This document shows positions 57,717 to 64,000 of a DNA stretch of 64,000 nt, piece by piece. The notes under the pieces are model-generated. The model was not told where the DNA came from. It made no database searches and saw only the letters and a list, made by a program, of their open reading frames with translations. The DNA lies in contig NJBN01000005.1 in assembly GCA_005223185.1 (NCBI GenBank), positions 242,668-306,667 of the forward strand, in the 5' to 3' direction. A program made the position numbers and the translations under genes. How positions within the stretch are numbered: position 1 is the first letter of the stretch; every line of letters starts with the position of its first letter. The DNA comes from a candidate division LCP-89 bacterium B3_LCP (lineage in GTDB: Bacteria > Electryoneota > B3-LCP).

Positions 57717-58082
57717 ATGAGTAATCAGTATCTTAATGATGCTGGAGATATTGATTGGAGTAAACTAACAATCGATCTCAACATCGAAAAAATCATGAAA
57801 AGATATGCTAACGCCGATAAAGTCCGAAAATGGCGAAAGATGAATCTTCCTCAACAGTTCGATAGTTTAATTGAGCTTTACGTCCATGAATATGAACCAA
57901 AACGCTCTTTTATACTTCGATTGGAAAATTGGATAATCTATGGTTATCGTTATGGCGCAGGAAAAAGGTTCAGTTGCAGATCAGTATGTGCTGATGACTC
58001 CAGCGGGCAACCCGAAGGTAAAAAAGAAGTAAGCATCAAGTTTCCCGATTTATCCAAATTCCTTGTTCACGACTCTCATTAA
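57717..58082 (+). CDS. Small soluble protein of unknown function
   Basis: A 121-residue protein without signal peptide or membrane span, with a strong GGAGG site before the ATG. The N-terminal half has Asp, Lys and Leu (LTIDLNIEKIMKRYANADKVRKWRKM), the middle is Tyr/Arg-rich (WIIYGYRYGAGKRF) and two Cys are close together (SCRSVC). I recognise no family. It stands alone between two repeat-rich spacers. Confidence 0.6.
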   Translation: MSNQYLNDAGDIDWSKLTIDLNIEKIMKRYANADKVRKWRKMNLPQQFDSLIELYVHEYEPKRSFILRLENWIIYGYRYGAGKRFSCRSVCADDSSGQPEGKKEVSIKFPDLSKFLVHDSH

Positions 58083-58453
58083 ATGTCAGGTATCCCAAGC
58101 CTGTCTGGAATCAGCTTGATAATTTATGTGCTTCCAGGTGCCTTCACCTTGTAGAAAGTCTAAGTGTCAGGTAGGAATACCAAAAAACACAAGAAGTCAG
58201 GGATGATAACTGTTATCTTAATTAGTTAAAAACCATAATTGTGGGGCAGGGTGGTCAGACCCTTTAGGGTCGGGATTTAATTAAAGGACAGGTGGTATCC
58301 CCCGAATGTCCGGCGGCTGGCATGCTTCTGGTTTCGCTTCAGCGGGAACGAAGCATGTGCTACCGTCCGGCGCTAAAGCACCGGCCTACGGATATAAATA
58401 AACCCCCCTGAAGGGGGCTAAGGGAGCGGCGTTCAATCACGGAGGCACATATC
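58083..58453. repeat. Repeat-containing spacer
   Basis: No gene. It contains a GGCAGGGTGGTCAGACC element (about 58243-58275), a GCATGCTTCTGGTTTCGC element (58319-58365) and a CCGGCGCTAAAGCACCGGCC element with CCCCCTGAAGGGGGC (58367-58420), the same module order as after kbl. Confidence 0.75.
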
Positions 58454-58846
58454 ATGGAAACAACATCTTCGCCAACAAAAATGGTAACCTTTGCACGATG
58501 GGTTGCAAGAATTCTGGGAACATTCATTGTAGTTTTTGCTCTATCCTTCTTCATTGCGTATGTGGTAGAGAGCGGTGAAATGCCCAATCCCGATTTCGGT
58601 CATGGGTTAGTAACATTTCTGTTTATCATTGCGCTGATCGGTTTTCTCATTGCCTGGCGATGGGAAGGATTCGGTGGTATATTATCTACAATTAGCATCG
58701 TCCTTATGGCAATGGTGAATGTTATTTGGGTACATGCTGCAAAAGACCCTGGCTCCGAAATTATCTTTGTGATACCAGCTTTACTTTTCATTTACTGCTG
58801 GTGGAAAAGCAGAAAACAACTGCAACAGAACAGTCAGGACGGGTAG
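58454..58846 (+). CDS. Small four-span membrane protein of unknown function
   Basis: A 130-residue protein with four hydrophobic segments (about 20-40, 54-73, 77-95, 104-118), a cytoplasmic basic tail (WWKSRKQLQQ) and a clear GGAGG site upstream of the ATG. The arrangement resembles small uncharacterised bacterial membrane proteins; no catalytic motif is seen. It is followed after 33 bases by an exported protein, so the two may be co-transcribed. Confidence 0.7.
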   Translation: METTSSPTKMVTFARWVARILGTFIVVFALSFFIAYVVESGEMPNPDFGHGLVTFLFIIALIGFLIAWRWEGFGGILSTISIVLMAMVNVIWVHAAKDPGSEIIFVIPALLFIYCWWKSRKQLQQNSQDG

Positions 58847-58879
58847 ATCCGATTCGAACTCCAATTTACAGGAGGAACC

Positions 58880-59440
58880 ATGAACATCAGGCATAGACTC
58901 ATAGTACCGTATGCCTTCGTCCTGATATTTCTGTTCGCCCATCCGGTTTGGAGCCAGGAATCAGAACAAAGCACAAAGCAAAAGAAATCTCAAAATTCGC
59001 GTGGAATGTTGTTCCTGAGCGATCAGGACGTAATTTTACCCATCACTTCTATCGAATGGGGATCTCCGGACCGTTGGTCCTTCACCTCGCGGTACGTACA
59101 CATGTTCGAAAAAGATCGAAATAATAAAACATGGCTGAACAATCTCAGCATCACGCTCAGCCCTGGTATTTCCGGCGGACGCTTCGGGATTGGCTATCAA
59201 AGCATATTTCCCCCCCCGTCAATGCCGGATTTTGGTGTTTTCAGCGAAGCCCGCGTTGTACTCCTGCGCACCTGGGGAAATCCGCTTTCCACCGTCACCA
59301 ATCGCACTTTTGTAGGAGCGGAGATCCGAGGTAGTCTCTCCTTTCTGTTCAACATCGGGATCGGCTACTACACACAGATCTCGGATGCAAACGGTAACCG
59401 GGAAGACTTCTATACATTTCATGTGGGTGTGGGGATTTAG
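58880..59440 (+). CDS. Exported, probably outer-membrane-associated protein
   Basis: A 186-residue protein with a signal peptide (1-26, FAHPVWSQE) and a beta-rich mature part: PITSIEWGSPDRWSFTSRYVH, LSITLSPGISGGRFGIGYQ and FLFNIGIGYYTQ. Alternating hydrophobic strands suggest a small beta-barrel or barrel-like protein. An AGGAGG site precedes the ATG. Family not recognised. Confidence 0.65.
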   Translation: MNIRHRLIVPYAFVLIFLFAHPVWSQESEQSTKQKKSQNSRGMLFLSDQDVILPITSIEWGSPDRWSFTSRYVHMFEKDRNNKTWLNNLSITLSPGISGGRFGIGYQSIFPPPSMPDFGVFSEARVVLLRTWGNPLSTVTNRTFVGAEIRGSLSFLFNIGIGYYTQISDANGNREDFYTFHVGVGI

Positions 59441-59449
59441 TTCGATTGT

Positions 59450-59570
59450 TGCGTCAGGCTTGCCTTCGGGGTCTTGGATCCCGCCTGGGCGGGAGGTGTG
59501 ACCTGACGCCATGCTATAAGTAATCTTGGGATAAACCCGACCTTGAAGAGGTCGGGGCACCCTGCGCAAG
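59450..59570. repeat. Dispersed GCGTCAGG...CCTGACGC repeat
   Basis: Element at 59450-59510 shared with 57603-57649 and (inverted) 23930-23991, followed by a GACCTTGAAGAGGTC hairpin around 59540-59554. Confidence 0.7.
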
Positions 59571-59578
59571 GAGAATTT

Positions 59579-60013
59579 GTGGAAATAGAACTGACAACAA
59601 CACCATCGGCAGAGGACGCAAGAACAATAAGCCAGGGACTCGTGGATTTCAATCATGAAATGGTCCACGATCTAGACCCAGAAGAAACTGAAATCAAGTT
59701 TTCTGTCCTTGCCCGCGATTATGATGGTGAAGTTACAGGTGGTTTAAGGGCAACATGTTTCTGGAACACACTACATATTGAATTAATATGGGTTTCGAAA
59801 GAAGCAAGGGGCAGTGGAATTGGCAGTAGCATGGTAAAGAAAGCTGAACTGTTTGCCATCAAACATGGGTTTGAACAGGCGCTGTTAGAAACTACCAGTT
59901 GGCAGGCGAGACCTTTCTACGAAAAGTTGGGTTACGAGTTATTGGCAACTTTGCCAGAGTATCCTAAAGGCCATGCCTGCCACTTTCTCACTAAAAAACT
60001 CGCAGAAAAATGA
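59579..60013 (+). CDS. GNAT-family acetyltransferase
   Basis: From the GTG at 59579, 5 bases after AAGGAG, the protein has 144 residues; an upstream ATG lies within a repeat and is not used. Acetyl-CoA motif: LIWVSKEARGSGIGSSMVKKAELFA (the ARGSGIG loop), then LLETTSWQARPFYEKLGYELLATLPEYPKGH. Substrate unknown. It overlaps the next gene by 4 bp (ATGA). Confidence 0.9.
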   Translation: MEIELTTTPSAEDARTISQGLVDFNHEMVHDLDPEETEIKFSVLARDYDGEVTGGLRATCFWNTLHIELIWVSKEARGSGIGSSMVKKAELFAIKHGFEQALLETTSWQARPFYEKLGYELLATLPEYPKGHACHFLTKKLAEK

Positions 60014-60417
60014 ATTTATACAATAAGACCGTGAGAAAACTAATCCTTGCTACTTTAGCTGGTGGATTTGGAATGTGGATTGTTGCAGGTCTTTGGCACA
60101 ATTTGATAATGCCCACCCTCTACAAAGACACCCACGCTTCCCACGAAGGCATAGGCATTATGCTGGTTGCTTATATTGTACTTGCTGCGATAATGGCATA
60201 TATCTATCCTTTAGGTTATAAAGGTGGAAAGCCGGTTCTGGAAGGACTCAGGTTTGGCATTATTATCGGTATTCTGTGGGTATTTCCACACGAGCTTGCT
60301 ATGGCGGGTGCACATGAAGGGAAATCTATTATCTATGTATTTAGAAATGCAGGGTGGCATATAATCGAGCAGGGAATCGGCGGTATAATCATAGGGCTTA
60401 TACACGGTAAGAGGTAA
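60010..60417 (+). CDS. Small four-span membrane protein
   Basis: A 135-residue protein with about four membrane spans (approximately 12-33, 48-68, 80-96, 112-132) and conserved-looking GLWHNLIMPTLY and LEGLRFGIIIGILWVFPHELA segments with His, Glu and Trp in or near the membrane. It may belong to the uncharacterised DUF1761/DUF2177-like groups, but I cannot assign it securely. Translation is coupled to the GNAT gene upstream, and the C_GCAxxG_C_C protein gene follows after 1 base. Confidence 0.65.
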   Translation: MNLYNKTVRKLILATLAGGFGMWIVAGLWHNLIMPTLYKDTHASHEGIGIMLVAYIVLAAIMAYIYPLGYKGGKPVLEGLRFGIIIGILWVFPHELAMAGAHEGKSIIYVFRNAGWHIIEQGIGGIIIGLIHGKR

Positions 60418-60418
60418 G

Positions 60419-61264
60419 ATGATGGCTAAAACTAAAGTTGAGATTTCAGCGATAAAAACAGTGGGTACATTCATTTGTGGCAGGGCCTGCTCGGATACGC
60501 TTTTCCACGTTCTCAGCGATGCGTTCGATCACCCGATGAAATCCGAAGAGAAAGCCGTCATGCCCTTAGCGGGCGGAATAATGCAGCATGGCTACCAGTG
60601 CGGCATGATTTGGGGGTCAACTCTGGCTGCAGGTGCGCAGGCGTATCGGCTTTTTGGTGCAGGACCGGAAGCTGAAACCAGGGCGATTATTGCAGCAAAA
60701 AAGCTTGTGAAGTCCTTCCGAGCTCGCAACAACACTATTAATTGCCTTGAAATAACCGATATTGACAAGTCATCATCAAAGATGCAGATGATTATATATT
60801 TCCTTATAAAAGGTGGGACCATAGGCTGCATGCGCATGGCCGCAAGATATGCCCCTGTTGCATTCAGTGAAATAAATTCCGCTCTTTCTGAAGAAAATAT
60901 CGAGACTCCTTCTCCTCCGGTAAGTTGCGCGGCAATGTTGGCACAAAAGATGGGCTTATCCGACATGCATACGGTAATGGCGGCGGGATTGGCGGGCGGA
61001 ATCGGCTTATGCGGAGGTGCCTGCGGGGCATTGGGGGCAGCGATATGGATTATCGGAATGAACATCATCAAGGAAGGAACTGGTAAAATTGATTATAAAA
61101 GCCCCCGAGCATTGGAAGTGATCGATAGATTTGTAAAATTCACGGACTTTAAATTCGAGTGCTCCGAAATAGTCGGACGGAGATTTGAGAATGTCGACGA
61201 TCATGCGAAATTTATAAAAAACGGCGGTTGCGATAAATTGATCGATGTACTGGCGCAATCATAA
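60419..61264 (+). CDS. C_GCAxxG_C_C-type redox protein
   Basis: A 281-residue protein with many Cys and Gly residues: CGRACSDTLFHVL, PLAGGIMQHGYQCGMIWG, GTIGCMRMAARY, SPPVSCAAMLAQKMG and AGGIGLCGGACGALGAAIW. This is the pattern of the C_GCAxxG_C_C family, putative redox-active or metal-binding proteins. The N-terminal repeat is degenerate relative to the second, suggesting an internal duplication. Start could be either of two consecutive ATG codons. A GNAT and a four-span membrane protein are encoded immediately upstream. Confidence 0.75.
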   Translation: MMAKTKVEISAIKTVGTFICGRACSDTLFHVLSDAFDHPMKSEEKAVMPLAGGIMQHGYQCGMIWGSTLAAGAQAYRLFGAGPEAETRAIIAAKKLVKSFRARNNTINCLEITDIDKSSSKMQMIIYFLIKGGTIGCMRMAARYAPVAFSEINSALSEENIETPSPPVSCAAMLAQKMGLSDMHTVMAAGLAGGIGLCGGACGALGAAIWIIGMNIIKEGTGKIDYKSPRALEVIDRFVKFTDFKFECSEIVGRRFENVDDHAKFIKNGGCDKLIDVLAQS

Positions 61265-61294
61265 TTATTGCTAGGGAGAATTTTAATAATTACC

Positions 61295-61352
61295 ACAGGG
61301 TTGCCAGACCCTTTCCCGAAGGGACCCTTAGTGGTACGGTCGGAGTTCAATC
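61295..61352. repeat. Copy of the GGTNGCCAGACCC repeat
   Basis: A GGTTGCCAGACCCTTTCCCG element resembling those at 55933-55970 and 58243-58275 lies in the gap before the peptidase gene. Confidence 0.5.
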
Positions 61353-61409
61353 ACAGACATTATACAGCAAATACTAAATACTGAAATAACAAACATACAT
61401 GGAGGAATC

Positions 61410-62921
61410 ATGAGAACTATGTGGTTAACTATCATCGTTAGCTTATGCCTGGCAGGTTTCGTTATGGCTGCTGATGAACCGGAAGCTGGCGCAGTAGATG
61501 ATGAATTGATCGAAAAGATGCTGGAATCTTTCGACCCTGATCCGCAGACGCAGCGCTTGATCGATGCAGTGCTGCACAATCCGGTCAGGGATATCGCCAT
61601 AAACAAGAAGGTTTTCAACGATCACAACCCCTACTTTTCACACGAAATCAAAACCGGCAAAATAACCGACCAGAAGAGCACCGGCCGCTGTTGGCTTTAC
61701 GCTGGTCTGAATATCCTGCGCCCTGCGGTAATAGACAAGATAGACGATAGCAGTTTCGAGTTTTCCCAGAATTACCTCTTCTTCTGGGATAAGATCGAGA
61801 AGGCGAATACGTTCCTTGAGAAAGTCATCGCCAGGCGCAAATTGGACGTGCGCGATGAGGATTTCCAGCGCATACTGGAACGCCCCGTAGGTGACGGCGG
61901 CTGGTGGGAATATTTCGCCAACCTGGTTAAGAAATACGGCGTGGTTCCCGCTTCTGCCATGCCTGAAACGCGCAGCACAAAGACTTCACGCATGATGGAC
62001 CGTTACATGACTTATCAAATGCGCGAAGATGCCGCGGAACTGCGCGCTATGTCCGCCAAAGGCGCTTCGGTGAAGAAACTGCGCCAGAAGAAGGAAGAAT
62101 TTCTACTGGAAATATACAAAGTTCTGACTTTTCACTTAGGTACTCCGCCGACGGAGTTCACCTATCGCTATAAATCATCGGTAGATGAAGAGAAGCGCAC
62201 TGCTGAACTGATCCGCGTCATCAATGCCATCACGGATGGCGAGGGCGGAGGTGGTTTCACCGAAACTGAGGCATTGAAGGAGATGGCAGAAGATAAAGTC
62301 AGCGTCTTGAAGAGTTACACGCCGCAGGAATTTGCTGAGGAGTACGTAACGGCTGACTTAGATGAATATATCGTGCTGGGTAATGATCCTTCCCGCGAAA
62401 TGAACAAACGCTACATCATCGAAAACGATCGCAACATCTTCGAGCAGGGTGAATCGGGATACGTCAACGTCAGCATCGAAGATCTGAAACTGGCTACGCT
62501 GCAATCCGTGCTTTCAGATGAGCCGGTATGGTTTGGCGCGGATGTTACCGAACAGCGGGAGAACGGACAGGGCATCATGAACTCCGAGCTCTATCTGTAT
62601 GATGACATCTATGGCCTAAAGACCGTATTCACCAAAGCTGATAGGATGCTATACCAGACGGAAGCCACCAATCACGCTATGGTTTTCATCGGTGTGGACG
62701 TGGTCAATGATAAGCCTATGAAATGGAAGGTAGAAAACAGTTGGGGCAACGACGTCGGCGACGCAGGCTTCTACACCATGTACAGCAACTGGTTCGATGA
62801 ATACGTCATCCAATCGATCATCAACAAGAAGTACCTTCCGCAGCGCATATTGGACATTCTGGATACCAAACCCGTCCTCATCAGAGAACACGAATTTATC
62901 GCGAAGATTTGGATGAGATGA
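61410..62921 (+). CDS. Bleomycin hydrolase-type aminopeptidase C (C1B) with signal peptide
   Basis: A 503-residue papain-fold peptidase. The catalytic triad is visible: Cys94 (STGRCWLYAGLNILRP), His422 (TNHAMVFIGVD) and Asn443 (VENSWGNDVG). Family segments FEFSQNYLFFWDKIEKAN and DGGWWEYFANLVKKYG also match. Members form hexamers and trim peptides from the N-terminus, usually in the cytoplasm. This one begins with a Sec signal peptide (MRTMWLTIIVSLCLAGFVMAA), so it should be periplasmic or secreted. A GGAGG site is 4 bases before the ATG; a terminator follows. Confidence 0.94.
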   Translation: MRTMWLTIIVSLCLAGFVMAADEPEAGAVDDELIEKMLESFDPDPQTQRLIDAVLHNPVRDIAINKKVFNDHNPYFSHEIKTGKITDQKSTGRCWLYAGLNILRPAVIDKIDDSSFEFSQNYLFFWDKIEKANTFLEKVIARRKLDVRDEDFQRILERPVGDGGWWEYFANLVKKYGVVPASAMPETRSTKTSRMMDRYMTYQMREDAAELRAMSAKGASVKKLRQKKEEFLLEIYKVLTFHLGTPPTEFTYRYKSSVDEEKRTAELIRVINAITDGEGGGGFTETEALKEMAEDKVSVLKSYTPQEFAEEYVTADLDEYIVLGNDPSREMNKRYIIENDRNIFEQGESGYVNVSIEDLKLATLQSVLSDEPVWFGADVTEQRENGQGIMNSELYLYDDIYGLKTVFTKADRMLYQTEATNHAMVFIGVDVVNDKPMKWKVENSWGNDVGDAGFYTMYSNWFDEYVIQSIINKKYLPQRILDILDTKPVLIREHEFIAKIWMR

Positions 62922-62953
62922 AAGTATAAAGGATGAATTATAAATTTATAATA

Positions 62954-62984
62954 AGGGTGTTCCACCAGGATGGGATGCCCTTTT
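62954..62984 (+). terminator. Intrinsic terminator after the peptidase gene
   Basis: AGGG (62954-62957) with CCCT (62978-62981) and inner TTCCA/TGGGA pairs, followed by TTTT. Confidence 0.7.
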
Positions 62985-63035
62985 AATCATAAATCGTAAA
63001 CACAAACTGAAAAAATCTCTTTTCTTTTTGAGGGC

Positions 63036-63064
63036 TTGACATTTTGGTAGAAATTTACTATATT
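63036..63064 (+). promoter_or_regulatory. Promoter of leader RNA copy B
   Basis: TTGACA (63036-63041), 17 bases, TATATT (63059-63064). The sequence up to and including the -10 (AATTTACTATATT) is nearly the same as in the promoter of leader copy A. Confidence 0.8.
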
Positions 63065-63079
63065 AATCAATAAGCACAA

Positions 63080-63240
63080 TGCCGTAGTGTTTTAAATTCT
63101 TGGCGGCAATCTTCCGACAATAATAGGAAAGACCTGTATTCGGAGTATGGGTCACCTTGCCGGGTAAGATTAAGAGCCTGCTTGAAGAAGGCACAGTTAG
63201 ATTCATACTCTGTGATGAGGTGGATCCGGTTGTGCCTTTT
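63080..63240 (+). ncRNA. Structured leader RNA, copy B (class unassigned)
   Basis: The layout of the 6.9-kb leader recurs. The basal stem is TGCCG (63080-63084) with CGGCA (63104-63108), the core is AGGAAAGACCTGTATTCGG, the small stem TCGG/CCGG, then GAGCCTGCTTGAAGAAGGC and a long hairpin from GGCACAGTTAGATTCAT to GTGGATCCGGTTGTGCC (63190-63236) with TTTT behind it. The loop CATACTC (63204-63210) is complementary over seven bases to GAGTATG (63143-63149). Stem sequences differ from copy A but pairing is kept. It precedes the secreted or outer-membrane gene starting at 63291 by about 50 bases. Confidence 0.8.
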
Positions 63241-63290
63241 GGTTTTGTGAAGGCTCAGGTTATAAGATTAGAACAAATAAGGAGGATAAA

Positions 63291-64000
63291 ATGAAAAAGT
63301 TATCTTTACTAAGTTTAATGGGTGCCATCTTGGTTGTGTCATTGCTGACTGCCACCACCTCCGCACAGCCGCCCGACACGCTGTGGACAGCGACCTTCGG
63401 CGGTGGTAATCAGGATGCTTGCTTGTCCGTCCAGCAGACCACCGACGACGGCTACATCTTGGGAGGGCGTACCGAATCCTTCGGCGCGGGTGGCAGTGAT
63501 ATGTACTTGGTGAAAACCGATTCACTGGGCGATACGCTCTGGACGAAAACCATCGGAACCAGCTATTGGGAATATTGTTATTCCGTCCAGCAGACGTCCG
63601 ACGACGGCTATATCTTGGGGGGATGCTCTGACGCCTTCTCCCCGTATGAAGATATGTACCTAGTGAAGACCGATTCCCTGGGCGATACACTCTGGACGAA
63701 GACCAGAACCTACGCCGCAAATCTGCAGTGGACCAATCCGTTCGGGAAGAAGCAGCTGCTGACGGGAGGACTCCATTTCGAACTCGACGACGGCGAGAGT
63801 CCCGACGACGAGCAGTTCACCCGCAAGACCGAAAGCGGGATCGCCAAGGACGCTCCGGACTCGCACTGGAAAAACTACGCCGCCTATCTTCAGGATGAGT
63901 GGTTGGTTTCAGAGCGCCTCCGGTTCACACTTGGACTCCGCTGGGATCTGTTTGACTTTGAATCGCGACCGGATTCACTCTACATCCAGCCGGAAGGCAT
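63291..64000 (+). CDS. Truncated secreted gene: propeller-like start switching to a TonB-receptor-like sequence
   Basis: The frame is open from the ATG (GGAGG upstream) to the window edge, 236 codons, so the gene is incomplete. A signal peptide (about 1-25, ending TSAQ) is followed by two repeats of the type DDGYILGG...DMYLVKTDSLGDTLWTKT, typical of secreted propeller proteins that usually end in a T9SS sorting domain. Near residue 138 (base about 63704) the sequence changes abruptly to YAANLQWTNPFGKKQLLTGGLHF and NYAAYLQDEWLVSERLRFTLGLRWDLFDF, which look like beta-strands of a TonB-dependent receptor barrel. No stop or frameshift marks the change. A true fusion or an assembly chimera are both possible. 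Confidence 0.7.
   Translation, partial: MKKLSLLSLMGAILVVSLLTATTSAQPPDTLWTATFGGGNQDACLSVQQTTDDGYILGGRTESFGAGGSDMYLVKTDSLGDTLWTKTIGTSYWEYCYSVQQTSDDGYILGGCSDAFSPYEDMYLVKTDSLGDTLWTKTRTYAANLQWTNPFGKKQLLTGGLHFELDDGESPDDEQFTRKTESGIAKDAPDSHWKNYAAYLQDEWLVSERLRFTLGLRWDLFDFESRPDSLYIQPEG

Noticed and set aside
55730-58430. CRISPR array
   Set aside because: Repeats are of several kinds, unevenly spaced and separated by genes; there are no uniform spacers and no cas genes.
63268-63866. Minus-strand frames (150 and 68 codons) at the right end
   Set aside because: Their translations are Arg/Ser-rich shadows of the plus-strand secreted gene, which has a promoter, leader RNA, ribosome site and signal peptide.

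Overview
The window looks like a chromosomal segment of an uncultured Gram-negative bacterium with FCB-superphylum character. A lipopolysaccharide outer membrane is implied by KdsA and KdsB, several lipoproteins and an RND efflux set. Several large secreted proteins end in the Por/type IX secretion (T9SS) type A sorting domain, with an NPFNP stretch, a YDxxGR-like stretch and a GxYxxRI-like stretch. That combination is usual in KSB1-, Zixibacteria-, Marinimicrobia- or Cloacimonadota-like lineages. No rRNA is present, so the phylum is an inference. Transcription signals are unusually uniform: at many gene starts I find TTGACT-N17-TATATT-like promoters rather than the Bacteroidota TTTG/TAnnTTTG type.

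Layout. 1-1.9 kb: a promoter, a cobalamin riboswitch with terminator hairpins, a BtuG-like beta-propeller lipoprotein and a tRNA-Met. 1.9-7.1 kb: three minus-strand secreted proteins; the outermost, a repetitive fibre-like protein, is preceded by a structured leader RNA. 7.2-9.1 kb: typA. 9.3-12.5 kb: an AT-rich island with a cytosine-C5 methyltransferase, a GHKL (MutL/MORC-like) ATPase and a Vsr endonuclease, flanked by a telomere-like heptamer array. 13.0-23.5 kb: a long minus-strand run of an ABC ATPase, an RND adaptor, two RND pumps, prepilin peptidase and MobA. 24.1-28.3 kb: a cyclic-nucleotide-binding protein followed by DUF362, AmmeMemoRadiSam radical SAM and a Memo-AMMECR1 fusion, the last three carrying export signals. 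28.5-32.4 kb: a gingipain-like C25 protease.

32.9-41.6 kb holds a housekeeping cluster (yggS, yggT, divIVA, purine nucleoside phosphorylase, a secreted protein, ileS, dksA/traR-like, lspA, rluD, tatA). It meets the convergent suhB, a lipoprotein and a GNAT acetyltransferase (41.6-44.2 kb). 44.7-47 kb encodes an unusual AMIN-transmembrane-receiver fusion. 47.1-50.3 kb is kdsB-pyrG-kdsA, overlapping by 4 bp at each junction, in which PyrG makes the CTP that KdsB uses to activate the Kdo made through KdsA. Then follow a VanZ-like membrane protein, a large secreted protein, ElaA, TerC and Kbl. 57.7-61.3 kb is a set of small genes separated by palindromic repeats. It is followed by an exported bleomycin-hydrolase-type peptidase, and the window ends in a truncated secreted/outer-membrane gene preceded by a second copy of the leader RNA seen at 6.9 kb.

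The most interesting items are that two-copy leader RNA, which has compensatory changes in a basal stem and a terminator stem plus a loop pseudoknot and which I cannot assign to a known riboswitch class; the apparently extracytoplasmic AmmeMemoRadiSam cluster; the methyltransferase/GHKL ATPase/Vsr island; the AMIN-receiver fusion; and an abrupt domain switch in the last gene that could be either a real fusion or an assembly chimera. The long spacers are packed with several families of dispersed inverted repeats.
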